A DNA stretch of 64,000 nucleotides from Metellina segmentata (GCA_947359465.1 OX375875.1:11067038-11131037); one strand, 5' to 3'. Positions 11,130-23,046 are shown, counted from the first letter of the stretch. Numbers and translations: made by a program. The notes: generated from the sequence alone by a model not told the origin.

Positions 11130-11755
11130 TCTATATATATAATTCTCTTACGTGGCACGCAAAAAAGACGTTATTTGTTATTGCGTTTTGGCAACATTGT
11201 GCGATTGTTTGTTTACCATCACGAAGTCTCGCGCCTCAATTGAATTCATAGCGTAATCGGATGAAATTTTATTGAAAAAAATTAATTATAGTCGAAAGCT
11301 GTTGTAGTTTGTAATAGAAATCAAAGAAAACGGGGTATCCTTTCAGGGCCAACAATTGTAGTTCAACAATACGCTTGAACTTTAACTTTAGACAACAAAC
11401 TCAATGAAAAAGTGAGTGGCTCGAGTACTGGGGAAATGTACACACAAACAACATGCTGGGTATTCAATTTCCAAAGCAGCAATCACATTTCGAGTCAAAA
11501 TTTGCACAATTTTCATTTGAATTCTGATTTCAGAGGCACAGTATATATCTTTTCTGCAAACAGCAAATTTAGATTGGAAAAAAATGGTTTTTTTTTTTGG
11601 AATATCATATTTTGTTAACAATCTATTCTGCTAGGACACATGTCTTCATTGATGCGAGCGAAGCGAGCATAGGTTCGCGTAGCGAACCAGTGAGGATTGC
11701 AAAGCAATCCTCCGGGGGTTGGCGAGCTTTAGCGAGTAGGGGGCTGGCCCCCTAG
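11130..11755 (+). mobile_element. Helitron-like non-autonomous element, family 2, copy 1
   Basis: Starts TCTATATATATAATTCTC after an A (11129) and ends with a strong hairpin (TAGGGGGC-TG-GCCCCCTA) closing in CTAG at 11752-11755, followed by T. The TC start, CTAG end and A/T flanks match Helitron-like transposition. The 3' 110 bases are a run of hairpin-forming units: GAGCGAAGCGAGC, GGTTCGC-GTA-GCGAACC and GGATTGC-AAA-GCAATCC. No Rep/helicase ORF. Closely related copies of almost the same length lie at 21146-21774 and 52244-52885. Confidence 0.8.
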
Positions 11756-11914
11756 TAACAAATAATTTAATAAACCAAAAAAGCATACATTCCGTGCACG
11801 TATATCAAACAGAAGTCCTTTAATCCATTATAGGAGCTTAGATCGACAGATTTTATCCGTGCTTAAAATACGCAACCCTTTGCACACAACCTATTGCCTG
11901 AACCCAAACAAGGA

Positions 11915-12858
11915 AAATATGTTGTTGTTATTGCATGTCCCCATTGGCCAGCAGTGCTAGACCAGGTCCATGACGTTATACACCATCAAAAAATCCAAAA
12001 CCGTCAATGGAACGTCAGTCAAGTCCTGTTTGGAAAGCCCCAGGAACGAGAGGATGTCGTGAGGCGTAGCCTGCTCAGTGGAACAGTTGTTACAAATATC
12101 AAAGATCTTGATCCTTCGGAAAATTTCATTGATTTAAGGGTGACCACTTCGAAAGCGGGCAAGAATAGTTTGGTCCTGCCTATTGAAACCTTGAGCCAGG
12201 GAGCCTCCATATCGTGAACAGTGATACCATGGATGCTCTGGGGGGACATTCCAAGTGGTCTTATTCTTGTGTTTTATATTTGAGAAGATCTCCAAAAAGG
12301 TGAGGAGTGCTGACGGCACAGAGGCCTCACAAGCACCAGCCTTGGCCAAAGTGTCCGCAATCTCATTTCCCTCAAGTTCGACCTGGGAAGGAATCCACTG
12401 CAGATGAATCCGATGCGATATGGAAAGCCGTTTTAACTTGTTGAGTATTGACACTCCATCACTATCTCTCACACTTTATACCAATTGGTCAAGTGCTGTA
12501 TTGCACTTCTACTATAAGACAGAATCCATATCTCGTTTCCATGGGGAAGAAACACAAGAGATTCTAGGGCTTCATCAATGGCTATTAGCTCACTGCGAAA
12601 TACTGAACAGCAGTCGGGATTTCTCCTCTGAATTCTTAAGTCATGGTCTTGCAATTTGATGTAAATTCTACTGCCAGATAGATTACAATCGTCTCTACTG
12701 CCATCCGTATAAACCCGAACGGCGTCTCTTGGAATCTCTTCAATTCTCTCAAGAGCTATTTGCCTTAGATATGAAGTCGAACTGATCTTCTGATTCAAGC
12801 TCATTTGCTGTGCACAAACGGAATCCGAACTGATGTTCTCATTCAAGATCATTCGTTG
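11915..12858 (-). pseudogene. LINE fragment A: RNase H domain and C-terminus
   Basis: Minus-strand sequence encodes the 3' end of a Jockey-type non-LTR retrotransposon ORF2. The RNase H domain begins VYTDGSR (first catalytic Asp), has SELIAIDEALESL (Glu), ILSYSRSA where the family expects ILSDSRSA (the catalytic Asp is replaced by Tyr), then WIPSQVELEGNEIADTLAKAG with the last Asp. A frameshift near 12470 separates the halves. Downstream, ARFRSGH leads to the C-terminus and a tail rich in CAA repeats near 11918. It is 5'-truncated near 12858, as LINE copies often are. Dead. Confidence 0.85.
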
Positions 12859-12994
12859 AGCGCAATTGCAATAGTATGTGCCAACGACTTTAATGAAATA
12901 AATTAAAAATCGAAATGAAACTAATTGCTCTAATTCGAGCTCGCGCTCTCCAACAGTTAACGCTCCAACCTATGACCTAGTTGAACCCTTCTGG

Positions 12995-13175
12995 GGGTTG
13001 ACTCGACGAGGTACCTCGCCAGATTTGGAAGGACGAGGTGTCTCATCCTTAGAAAAACTAATATGATCTTGATCACGTCATCATAAAAAAGCAGCAATAT
13101 ATTTATGATTTGGAATTAAATAGGCATTGTTGATGATGAGATATTTCGTGGAAACCACTCGGAGGGTTAAAGAAT
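12995..13175 (+). repeat. dispersed repeat with GATGAGATATTTCGT motif
   Basis: gatgatgagatatttcgt followed by gaaaccactcggagggtt (about 13131-13170) matches segments near 42510-42560 and 63105-63165, and more loosely 23555-23690 and 60670-60735. Its class is unknown to me. It could be a LINE or SINE 3' part. Confidence 0.5.
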
Positions 13176-15424
13176 AGACTTGTTCAAAACCATGCGACAT
13201 AACTGCCGACATGCCGCAGTTAAATTATACGTTTTAAATTTAGTATTTCGGAAATAGTTCTAAATAGTTAGTATACAATGGAGAAAGCCTGCAATGTTCT
13301 TGCAAGATCCGTTATCGGGTATTCAGATTTAATTTGTAACGAATTGAGTAGTTGGATATTGCTAAATAAGTCAGACATTTATATTTCAATGAAAAAGTAT
13401 CTGTCAGAATTGTAGTCATGGCTACAGCATGGAAGTAATGAAATGAGTTGAACGTTGGATACTTTGCACATGACGAGAATGCGAAAAGTTGGAAACAGTA
13501 ACTGTATCATTCTGATAAAGTTTTGACAGTTTAAAAAGGAGCCTGTAATTAGACATTGAAAAGCTTGTGATAATCTCATGCAGATATTCTTTTTATGCTT
13601 AGTATTTAGAAATTTTGACTTTTGAAAAGTTTCAATTCATCAAAAAGATTTCTTGTCGTTCGGTTTTTATTAACTGGAAGACGATATCTTGTTTTAAGAT
13701 AAAATATAAACAAATGTATCGAATGATTTTCCGAGACCCTTCTGATTCTAAACCAATAGCTTCAGAATTCGAGACTGCTAACTTATTCAACAGAACTCTG
13801 TTTAAATAGAACATGCAGGCTCATGGAAAAATAATTCAAAATCGATAATATTCCTTGTAGCAAATGCATATAAAGATCTAGGTCAGAAAAGACAAGAATA
13901 TTCAGCAAGGATTCTATCTGAATAATTATCTTCCTATCATCATTAATGATTGTATCTAACAAACGATTAAATGTTGTTACGAGTACGAAACTACTTATGT
14001 AGATAAATATTTTGTTTTTCGACTAGACACAAAGAGTTCGTCTTGATCTTAATTTAGGCAATTGTTAGTGCTTCACGTATTCATTAACTCAATGGGATCT
14101 GTTCTCTTGTGGACATTAGCGGGAATGAAAAGGAAGGAAAATAGCAGTATGATCACTTCTGGAATAACGTTCTGCAATATTTTAAACCTTTGAAACATTC
14201 ATATAAAGTATAATCTTTATGCATACTTTACTTTTAGACATGTTTAACTTTTGCACAAGTACAATATGCATACAAGCATAATGTGTACGCTGTATAAAAC
14301 TAATTTACATATGAAACTCTGAAGATAAAGTAACTGATGAGTGAATTAAGCCTCATTATAATCACACTAAGCCTGTAATCTGATATCAAATAAATGACAC
14401 GTAAAAAGAAATGTTTGTAGAAACTATTTTTGAGATGAGTGTGGGGTCATTATCATTTTTTCGGAAACTTAAGTCGCATTATTCTGAGATAAAGTTCCGT
14501 TGTGAATCCCTAATTGTGTTCGTATGAAAGTGTTAGATTATATAGCAGCTAACTTGAAAAACAATTTCACAAAGAGATAACGCGTTAGATAAGTTAATAG
14601 GTTGATACAGAGTTACAAAGATGGCACTCATGCATCCATTGTGAGAAGTTTGTATGTACTATTTAGAAAATTTCTAGAACAATTTAGATCTAGTTCTTTT
14701 AGAGTTGGTTAAGGGTGCAACTAAAAACTGTCAGTCAGTAAGAAAAAAATATCTGAATAATATTTTTTAAAGCTATGCAAGCTATGTTAAAATTACATCA
14801 TCTGATCTCCATAACTACTTCGGAGCTATCACAATTTGAAAAACCAGAGTTAGACAAATAATTAAGAACCAGATTTATAATCACAATATGAGAAACGTTA
14901 AATGGCGTTATTTAATCTGGTTAAAAATATTGTCAATACGTTAACATTTTCTTTAGATTTCAAATGATTTAGAGAAAGTGAGAAATAGAGACACAGTTTT
15001 TGATAAATTCTGAAATATTTCTATGAATTAATAAAACATTTAAACTAATATGCATGAACTGAATTTATTTTATTTGAAAATATAATTAATTATATTAATA
15101 TCAACAGTCACGTACTCTTTGTTTTTGAACGTTAATACCAAAAAGATAATTGTGTTTAATAACCTATCAATCTTGTAAATAAAGCTTTAAAATTAATGCT
15201 AAAATATTAATATTTTTCCTAAATTTCGAAGGAATTATAACCATTGAAGGAAGGTGAATTAAAGAAAAAGTAGTCTAATGGAAGGATGGAAGAAATAATG
15301 TAAGTGTTTGATGAGCAAGTTGATTCTTCAAATGACAAATCTAGGACAACTTCTGATGGTAAATATTACCCCGTATTAGTGAAAGATAGCGCGTACAAAG
15401 AGTAATGCCAGATTTTTTTATCTA
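13176..15424. other. long anonymous AT-rich spacer
   Basis: About 2.2 kb of AT-rich sequence with no coding region, terminal repeats or RNA gene that I can support. Short open frames (13379-13579 minus, 13615-13809 plus) overlap each other on opposite strands and look like chance. Confidence 0.55.
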
Positions 15425-16020
15425 TTGGGTCATCCAGAAAGTTCTGCGCGTTTTCAAATCGAAGCTAGCTTTGTTCGCTACCGCTGTTACGGAGTAACCT
15501 TGATCGAAGCAGATGTGTAAATTCGGTCTTTTCTGCTTACACCACATAATTATAAAACGTGTTGTGGCTAAATTTTTGTTTCACTGCAGTGCTAAGAATG
15601 GAGAACAAGAAAGTTTATTTTCGTCATATTATGCTCTTTTATTTTAAGATAGAAAAAAATGCTATTCAGACTGCTTGTAAAATGTGTGCTGTATATGGAC
15701 ATACTGCTGTTTCTGAGGCCACATTTCGAAGGTGGTTTGTTAATTTTAAGCGGTGAAATTTCAGCCTCGAAGATGATGCCTGCTCTGGACTGTATCCCAA
15801 AAAAGTAATGCCTTCTGTATGGTAAGACTACAAAGGAGTTGTTTAGTATGAATTGTTGTCATAAAATCTGACAATAAATTAAAAAAAAAATACTGTTCTC
15901 AAATGGTAATAAAGTCATAAAAAAATGGGACTTATGTGATTCAATAAAATTTTCTTATGTTTTTGTACTGCTTCGTTGGTATTTATCTTAAAAAAGGCAC
16001 AGAACTTACCGTATGATCAA
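15425..16020 (+). mobile_element. mariner element, internally deleted (596 bp)
   Basis: TA dinucleotides (15423-15424 and 16021-16022) flank imperfect inverted repeats: TTGGGTCATCCAGAAAGTTC on the left and, reversed, TTGATCATACGGTAAGTTC on the right. Inside are the N-terminal DNA-binding part of a mariner transposase and, after a deletion, fragments of its catalytic and C-terminal parts. A full mariner is about 1.3 kb, so more than half is missing. Confidence 0.82.
15598..15860 (+). pseudogene. mariner transposase fragments
   Basis: The start MENKKVYFRHIML is in the position of the mariner N-terminus, and EATFRRWFVNFKR matches the helix-turn-helix part that ends in W-FK-G in the family. A stop follows FKR, with SLEDDACSG beyond it. 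From about 15800, VMPSVW-DYKGVV-YELL corresponds to the VWWDYKG-VYYELL region after the second catalytic Asp. The central region with the first catalytic Asp is deleted. Non-functional. Confidence 0.8.
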
Positions 16021-16317
16021 TATCTATCAAATGGGTACTCATCTCTACTATTATAAAAGGAAGTGTTTATCTGTTTGTTTGTTTCACGGCCGCAAAATCC
16101 TGACGATTTACGGCACTTACAGCAATGAGATTTGGCACACAGGTAGTCACAATTTTTTGTAATTTTTGGGTCGCGGCGAATTTTAAAATTTAATCTCGAA
16201 GATTTTTAAATGAATTTGAAAGTTTTATTCTCCATCGGATTCTTTAACGCGTTTCTACCAGAGAGAGAAGAAACACCGGAAACTACAATTTTCTACCCAC
16301 GTCAGCCGTTGGGTACA

Positions 16318-17199
16318 CAGGCGCCTCAATCCCATGATAGTACTTTACGCAAGTCCAACTTGATTGGCTAATCGGATCACATGACCTAGATACGTATATC
16401 ATCACGGTTTATAGTTGTTGGCGATTTATCTCTTCTTTTCTGCTTTCTTCTTTTCTTTTCAGATCCATGGCTATGGGTGGGTAGAGGTGGGAGCCGAAAA
16501 TTGTATCATTTTATTATATAAGTTAATAATTATATAAGTTAGTGTTTTATGTATGCTTTTTGTTACATCAGAATGGTCCTAAGCCAGCGGTGGATACGAC
16601 ACCATCATCCTAAAGCAAAGGGGACGGCAGAGGGGCGGAAAAATATCAGCTGGTAGTGAGTTCAGGAGTGGTTCTTAGATTATTTATGTAAAATCAACGG
16701 AAGCTTGGAAAAATATGAAAAGGGTATTAAAAATTAGGAAAAGTAAATTAGAATGAAAAGGAATTAAATTGGAATTTTTTAAAAATAATTTGGAGGATCT
16801 AAAATTTTTTCCGCCAGCTGGGTTCGAACTGGGGAAGTCATGCTCCGCTGCCGACGCTAATCTGAAGGTGGGTGCCTTTAGCCATTAGGCCATCGTTGCT
16901 TCACGAAGAGAAGCTCTTTAAAGTATAAGTACCCTTAATATAAGTTGGCAAGAAATACTACTAACAACCATACAACATATATATGAGGAGCAAATCAGAG
17001 TCAACTTGTCGGACACTTACGCTGTACGCTGAGGCGCTAGTGTATGTATTGTATTTCTACGAAACAACGCGCATATTCAAAATCAAATGGTTACTGCAAC
17101 AATCAGATTGGCGAGATATCCAAGTGAAGCCAAGCCTGTGAAACTAGCCAATCAAGTTGGACTTGCGTAAACTACTATCATGGGATTGAGCCGCTTCTG
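16318..17199. mobile_element. non-autonomous hAT element, copy 2 (inverted relative to copy 1)
   Basis: Starts CAGGCGCCTCAATCCC and ends with the reverse complement of CAGAAGCGGCTCAATCCC. It is nearly the same length as copy 1 (882 versus 886 bp) and nearly identical by eye, but in the opposite orientation. The flanks ttgggtac (16309-16316) and ttggatac (17200-17207) agree at 7 of 8 bases with one extra A before the element. It lies within the Helitron-like element 16042-17558 and carries the same tRNA-like segment. Confidence 0.87.
16815..16905 (-). other. tRNA-like (SINE head) segment in hAT copy 2
   Basis: Minus-strand counterpart of 9812-9892. TGGCCTAATGGCTAAAG resembles an A box. Here the B box reads CAGTTCGAACCC and the spacer differs by small changes. 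It shows that both hAT copies descend from one ancestor that already held the segment. Confidence 0.55.
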
Positions 17200-17559
17200 T
17201 TGGATACATGCCAAGTTTTTTTCCTCCGACAGAACGCGGAGAAAATTATTTTTTTCGCTTCAGCATTGATTTTGCCGGAAGAATGATTTTCCAGCCAGAC
17301 GATAAATCTTTTAACTGGAGTCACAGTTCTTTTTTCTATCTCCTAGACCGTTAAAGATGGAGTAAAAAGTTCAACGGATTTGAAATCTGCGGAAAATTTC
17401 AGTTTAGACTGTTACCTAAAAATATGACTTTCTTTAAATAAATAATTTTTAAATTGAATATATCTTCAACGGATTTGACATTTGCGGAAAATTTTACACC
17501 AGAATAATACCTTACACCACGGGCACGGGCAACGCCGGGCTATCCACACAGTGGCTAGT

Positions 17560-18824
17560 TTAATATAAAAACGTTCAGGTCCGAGTATCTATATTTATTT
17601 CACTAGAAAAATTAATTGAAAAATAGCAATCGGTTCAACGCACGAATATCTCTTTTTGTAGGCCATGAAATGTATGAAAACTTTTTGTAGGCCATGAAAA
17701 AATGTGTATGAAAAACTACTTAAAATCCTCAAAAAAACTATCATTATTTGCCCAAGATCTTGTGACAAATTAAAACTATGATTGTTTCATTTTCCAATTT
17801 CTGGTTTACGTGTTTGTAAATTTTTTACTTGATCGATCGCTCATTTTTTTTTACTATGTTAAAACTTTTCATAGTTTGATATTACCCTTTGTTATACAAT
17901 AAAAGCATAATTGCACGAGTCACTGCGTTTTGTAATGTCTGCTATAAATGATGATAAAAAATTTGTTTTTCGTGTCATATATACGTATATTGAACTTATG
18001 TTCAAGCAGAACAGCATATATTGATTAATTATGAACATTTATTACATTTAGGACATTTACACGATTGGGACAAATACTAACAGTTAAAGAAAACATTAAA
18101 TAACATATGAATGAATAACATCTTAAACAGCTTGACGCATCTTATTCAGCATGACATCTTAATATCTATATGAGGAAGTAACTGCTATATAGAGGGCGCT
18201 TTAGGAGGTAACTTCTATTAGGCGAGAGGAGTTTGATGGGAACCAATCTCTACAATATGGAGGGAACGCCCGTATAAAAACTGAAAATACTTTATCTGAA
18301 TAACTCCAAGAAGTGTTTCAATAATTGGTTCTAATTTTCCAAAACGTTCTGTATGTTAATTATGCATAAACAGTTTACAATTGGAAATATAATTGCTAGA
18401 GATCACAATCCTTTAGAAGGTCAATTTAGAGCAATGTGTACATTAAACATCCCTGTACATTAAATTTAGAAATATGTCATTTCACTCCTGCTGTTATTCA
18501 CAACTTAAATGGTTATGATTCTCATTTGGTTTCAAAGACATTTCAAGCAGATTTGATAAAACCATAAGAGTAATACATTGAAAAATTTACTACCTTTACA
18601 ATTGACCGACTATAATGTTTAGACATCTAATATTAAGTTCATCCCTATAAAAGCAGGTTGATACTTTAAATATGTCTGATTATAAATTCCTTACTTTCAA
18701 TGAGTTCTTTTATGGTATAAACGTATCAGCTATTGAGGAGAAAAGGTGTTTTTCCTTCTTCATATTTAAACAGTGAAACAAAAGTATATCAGCCAAGTAG
18801 AAGTAGTTTTATAAATTTGGTCTT
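17560..18824. other. anonymous AT-rich spacer
   Basis: Nothing recognisable except a short local duplication near 17660-17710 in which ctttttgtaggccatgaaa occurs twice. Confidence 0.5.
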
Positions 18825-18905
18825 TTGTTGGACCGAGTTTCGAACTCGCAACTTGGCTACAACGGTCCTCTGTCAGAAGGCAACTGAAGTAATACCATTC
18901 TGATG
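18825..18905 (-). mobile_element. fragment of a tRNA-like SINE head
   Basis: The minus strand reads AAGTTGCGAGTTCGAAACTC, a B-box-like stretch preceded by a degenerate accgttgtagcc. It resembles the type 2 SINE head (compare 59229). No body follows. Small and decayed. Confidence 0.45.
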
Positions 18906-19282
18906 CAAAATCAATACTTAGATTATACTCTTGCAGTGTAATATGAATGTAACCAAAGTTCTTCACTTCAGATATGATATGCCCGTCGAGATTTTATAAC
19001 TAATATACAATATACAGTGATGAGTTTTGTATGTCGTATATATCTGTTGTCTAGGGAAATAGCTGGACAAATCGAAATTTGGCAAAATAAGATATGTGCC
19101 TATAAGATTTGTCTAGGGGGCTTTACGCGTTGTAGAGAAATGAATAAGTAGTGTTCAAGTGAACAGAGTAACAAAGAATACAGTCAAAATAAATTATTGC
19201 AAAAGCTCTTACAAGAAAAGGGCAAAATTTTAAAACGTGTTCCTGAAAAGTAGTTTTTATATTTATTATCCAGTTACTCCCA

Positions 19283-19606
19283 TTGACCACAGATATTATA
19301 CTTGTAAAAATGTTAAACAGGTATAAAGGTTATAATTGCATACAAACTAATCCAGAAGTGATCATACATGAAAGACTTATAGGTTCAAATGTTTATAATA
19401 TTTCAGAAAATTATCCCAGGAGTGATCATATACCGCTGCTACTAAACTGGAAAATAACAGAATCTCAGTCATTGAAATTCGATGTTTTGCGAAAAAGAAA
19501 CATCAGAACGATATGTATTAGAAAATTCCTTCCAACCAAAGATGGTACCAGAGGAAACATCCCGGAAGCACCCTCCAATTCACCGGTGAAAAAAAGAGGT
19601 CACTAG
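19283..19606 (+). pseudogene. possible LINE endonuclease C-terminal fragment
   Basis: An open frame of 107 codons contains SDHIPLLLNWKI. The SDH-P arrangement followed by hydrophobic residues is what the end of an exonuclease-endonuclease-phosphatase domain of non-LTR retrotransposons looks like. Nothing else in the frame is diagnostic, and LINE sequence on the opposite strand starts just downstream. Alternative: a chance open frame. Confidence 0.35.
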
Positions 19607-19639
19607 ACTGCCATCTCTAGACTGGACATTTATGACCAA

Positions 19640-20890
19640 TTTTAATTATCCATGGTTTAAAAGTTTTCCTGACCTCTCAGAAGTGCAATATGGAGCAGAA
19701 CTCTCCTGGTGGGACTTATGACTTGTTGAAGGGGTGACTCCAAAGAGTGCCAGCACAGCGACTGATATTCTATTGTATTGAGACCCCTGCTGATCCACTA
19801 AAGACCGATTGCCGAAAATTTCAGCAAATACCTGATTGGAATGTTTGACAGTTCCCAGGGTTGCACTGTATCCCAATATCTGGGATACAGTGGTATCCCA
19901 GATATTCAAATTCCAGACCAAATCGTTGTGCAGAGTAATGGTCACATTCACATATAACGTGTACAGAACTCTCTTCTACCATCCGACAACGTCTACATAA
20001 TGGGTCATCTATAACACCCATAATGTTGAGGTGTCTATTCAGGGTACAGTGGCCAGTTAGGAGGCCAATAGCTATCCTGATTTCTTTCCTACCCAAATTC
20101 AGCAGTTCCCTCTATCTATCCCAAGAAGATTGCCGATTGAGCTCTGTTGTTGTTGCACATCCCCCTGGTGTAGGAAAGCCTACACCAGGTCCAGAAGGCC
20201 CCGTCGTGCCAGATCCCCATATACTTGCAAAAAGTCCTGATCAACCAACAGCTGCTTATACGAAGCGCCAAGACAGAGAAGAAGGTGATCAGGACTGGCA
20301 GGTAGGGAACAGAAACAAGGAGGGAAAATTCTCTCCCCGTTCTGAAATTTGATACTTTTAAGATGGCCACTTCGAAATCTGGCCATGGCCGATTGAAAAG
20401 GCCGAGGGCCACAGCATGTGATTGATAGTCCAGGGTGATTGCCAGCATACCAATGGTGGGATAGCGTACGGCTTCTCGGCTTGTCTTTGATCATTAGATT
20501 GAAGCCATGTATGGTAGGACTCGGCAAAGAGCAAACCCCTTATAGTCCCCTCTAACCACATTGTGAGGCAGTCCCAAAACAGGCTCTGGTCCAATAAATG
20601 GTGCTTCAGATCCGTGTTTTGCTAATTGGTCCGCCATTTTATTACCCTTAATGCCACAATGACCAAGGACCCAGACAAGAAAGACTTTGTTTCTCTCAGA
20701 CAGGTCCTCAAGCGCATTTTGACATTCCCACACTGCTTTTGAGGAGAAGCAGTGACTTTGGAAAGCACCTCTCCTGGTCACTTCCTGGCTTGTCTCAAGC
20801 TGTCGAAGGAGGATCTGTATTTTAACACTTTGGTCGTCCTAGACTGTTTGAATGTGCATGAACTCCGGATGGTCTAGCTTGTCTAGATAA
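19640..20890 (-). pseudogene. LINE fragment B: RNase H end and C-terminus, interrupted
   Basis: The minus strand encodes the end of a Jockey-like ORF2. VFLVWVLGHCGIKGNKMADQ (about 20625-20690) is the last RNase H block, with Asp in MADQLAKHG. After an interruption, the C-terminal part has LLTGHCTLNRHLN and DDPLCRRC, a Cys-rich end typical of these proteins, around 19990-20075. The 5' truncation is near 20890. A piece of LINE A lies in the middle (about 20120-20480). Dead copy. Confidence 0.82.
20120..20480 (-). mobile_element. LINE A 3' fragment inserted in LINE B
   Basis: The minus strand reads MARFRSGHLKSIKF and continues to a stop after LLDLV, then a CAA-repeat tail near 20150. This is the C-terminus of the LINE at 11915-12858 (ARFRSGH). 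It separates two parts of LINE B that would otherwise be nearly contiguous, so LINE A jumped into LINE B. Boundaries are estimated to within about 30 bases. I could not assign the target duplication. Confidence 0.65.
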
Positions 20891-21145
20891 AGTGGGATAG
20901 GAAACAGCAGCTTCGGTACGTTCCAAAAAATAACTTAATTCGATCTAAATCTTAATTGTTTACATTGTTAACAAGTGAATTTGTAAAACTTTGATCAGAA
21001 CACAAAATGTATACAGCCATTTCAAACAATATACTTCCAATGAAGAGGGACAATTTTGAAAAATTTGAAATCCCCCAATAACACTAAGAACAAATACACA
21101 TATAAATGAAACTATCTCACTGTCCGTTCAAAAATTATTAAGTCA
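20891..21145. other. anonymous spacer
   Basis: AT-rich, nothing recognised. Confidence 0.5.
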
Positions 21146-21774
21146 TCTATATATATAATTCTCTTACGTGGCACGCAAAAAAGACGTTATTTGTTATTGC
21201 GTTTTGGCAACATTGTGCGATTGTTTGTTTACCATCACGAAGTCTCGCGCCTGAATTGAATTCATAGCGTTATCGGATGAAATTTTATTGAAAAAAATTA
21301 ATTTTAGTCGAGCTGTTGTAGTTTGTAATAGAAATCAAAGAAAACGCGGTATCTTTTTTGAGGGCCAACAATTGTAGTTCAACAATACGCTTGAACTTCA
21401 ACTTTAGACAACTAACTCAATGAAAAAGTGAGTGGCTCGAGTGCTGGGGAAATGTACACACAAACAACATGCTGGGTATTCAATTTCCAAAGCAGCAATC
21501 ACATTTCGAGTCAAAATTTGCACAGTTTTCATTTGAATTCTGATTTCAGAGGCACTGTATATATCTTTTCTGCAAACAGCAAATTTAGATTGGAAAAAAA
21601 AATGTTTTTTTTTTTTTGGAATATCATATTTTGTAAACAATCCCTTTTGCTAGGACACATGTCTTCATTGATGCGAGCGAAGCGAGCATAGGTTCGCGCA
21701 GGGAACCAGTGAGGATTGCAAAGCAATCCTCCGGGGGTTGGCGAGCGCTAGCGAGCAGGGGGCTGGCCCCCTAG
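21146..21774 (+). mobile_element. Helitron-like non-autonomous element, family 2, copy 2
   Basis: Starts TCTATATATATAATTCTC after an A at 21145 and ends GGGGGCTGGCCCCCTAG at 21774, followed by T. It is almost identical to 11130-11755, with scattered substitutions and small length changes in homopolymers. The same 3' hairpin run is present. No transposition protein is encoded. An antisense open frame (21404-21640) is also open in copy 1, but the high identity of the copies explains this without selection. Confidence 0.82.
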
Positions 21775-22937
21775 TAATTTAATAACATTATTAATTATTA
21801 ATAGCATTATATTTACATTTTAAAAAAATTTGATCTATTCGAACAAAGGCTAGCATTTTACAAAATCTTTTAATTTTAAACAAAAAATAAAATAAAATAG
21901 CGATAAGAAATGTACTGCTTTTTTTATTATTGAATGGTATTTCACATCATTGTGGGAACAAACTAATATTTTAAGAAATAATTTTGTGCATAAAAAACAT
22001 TGCATTTACTTGTTATAGAAATTAAAAACTTCTTAAAAAACACGCGAAACAGATATGTGTTTATAGACGAATTTTTTAAATAGAAACTAATTTCAGATAA
22101 TTATGTATTAAAAAGTCTTTATAAATTTGCTATTGAGGTTTACTTTAATCAGTAAAATTAAACGTAAAATAATAAAACTTCTACATATAATAAAACACTT
22201 TAAATCTACCTATTGTGATCCCATAGCTGTGTTTAATTAACATACCGCTTTTTTCGCTGTATCCGAAAAACCCTATTGTTGTACTTAATTAGTACCATGT
22301 TAAATTAGAGATGCTTAGAATTGTTGGGATATAATGGATAATTATCGATAAAAGTATGAAAAAAATATCTTCTTGATCTTAATTATCAATTTTTTCCTTA
22401 TGCATGCACTTTTCGATGGATGAAGAAAAAGCTGATAGTTTTTTCACCTTCTCATTTAGTTCCACCCTAAAAAATACTTTGTAAGGGTAATTTATAGTTC
22501 ATCCTAAAATTAAATTTTTTTCACGTGTTTTGGATAGGGCAACAGTACCAAGCTCTTTAATTTTTTTATGCTCTATAATGCTGTAGACAGTTTGAAGATT
22601 TGCCTGGCCACTGATCCATGCAGAAATGATAATCGCATGTCTAACGAAAGATATCACTTCTCCTTCAAAGAAGAATTCAAACTTTTTGGGGTAAATTTAT
22701 CCTTCTTTATCATCGCTTTGCTGCTGGATGTTTTTACGAAATTTGTCGGTTTTTAAAAATTGGAATTTGATTATTTTTTAAAATGATGACATATTTGAAG
22801 ATTGAGATTATTTTTTCACGAGATCAGTTCGCCGCGTAATCTTTAGTTTCGTCCATCTTTTTTCACGAAAATGTTCAGAGACATTTGTAAGTGTTTGTCA
22901 GGGGGATTTTCAAAAACTTCTTTTCAAGTGAGCCTGA
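21775..22937. other. anonymous AT-rich spacer
   Basis: No gene, RNA or repeat end recognised. Confidence 0.5.
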
Positions 22938-22943
22938 ATCTCC

Positions 22944-22995
<52 letters not shown>

Positions 22996-23046
22996 GTATG
23001 TATGTATCTATCTATCTATATATATATATATATATAGATAGATAGA
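22938..23046. repeat. compound microsatellite (CT)n-(TA)n-(TATG)n-(TATC)n-(TA)n
   Basis: Successive short runs of CT, TA, TATG, TATC, TA and GATA are directly readable. Such compound arrays arise by slippage. Non-coding. Confidence 0.95.

Larger units (their letters stand above)
16042..17558 (+). mobile_element. Helitron-like element, family 1, copy 4 (host of a hAT insertion)
   Basis: Starts TCTCTACTATTATAAAAGG after an A (16041). Ends CACGGGCAACGCCGGGC, then cacacagtgg and CTAG at 17555-17558, followed by T. Internal blocks cgcggcgaattttaaa and TTCAACGGATTTGAAATC match other family 1 members. The non-autonomous hAT element 16318-17199 interrupts it, so its own length is about 630 bp. This is the cleanest family 1 copy for defining both ends. 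Confidence 0.82.

Noticed and set aside
11388..11621. Antisense open frame in the family 2 Helitron-like element, also open at 21404-21640
   Set aside because: The two copies are almost identical, so shared openness is expected without selection; the third copy does not keep it.
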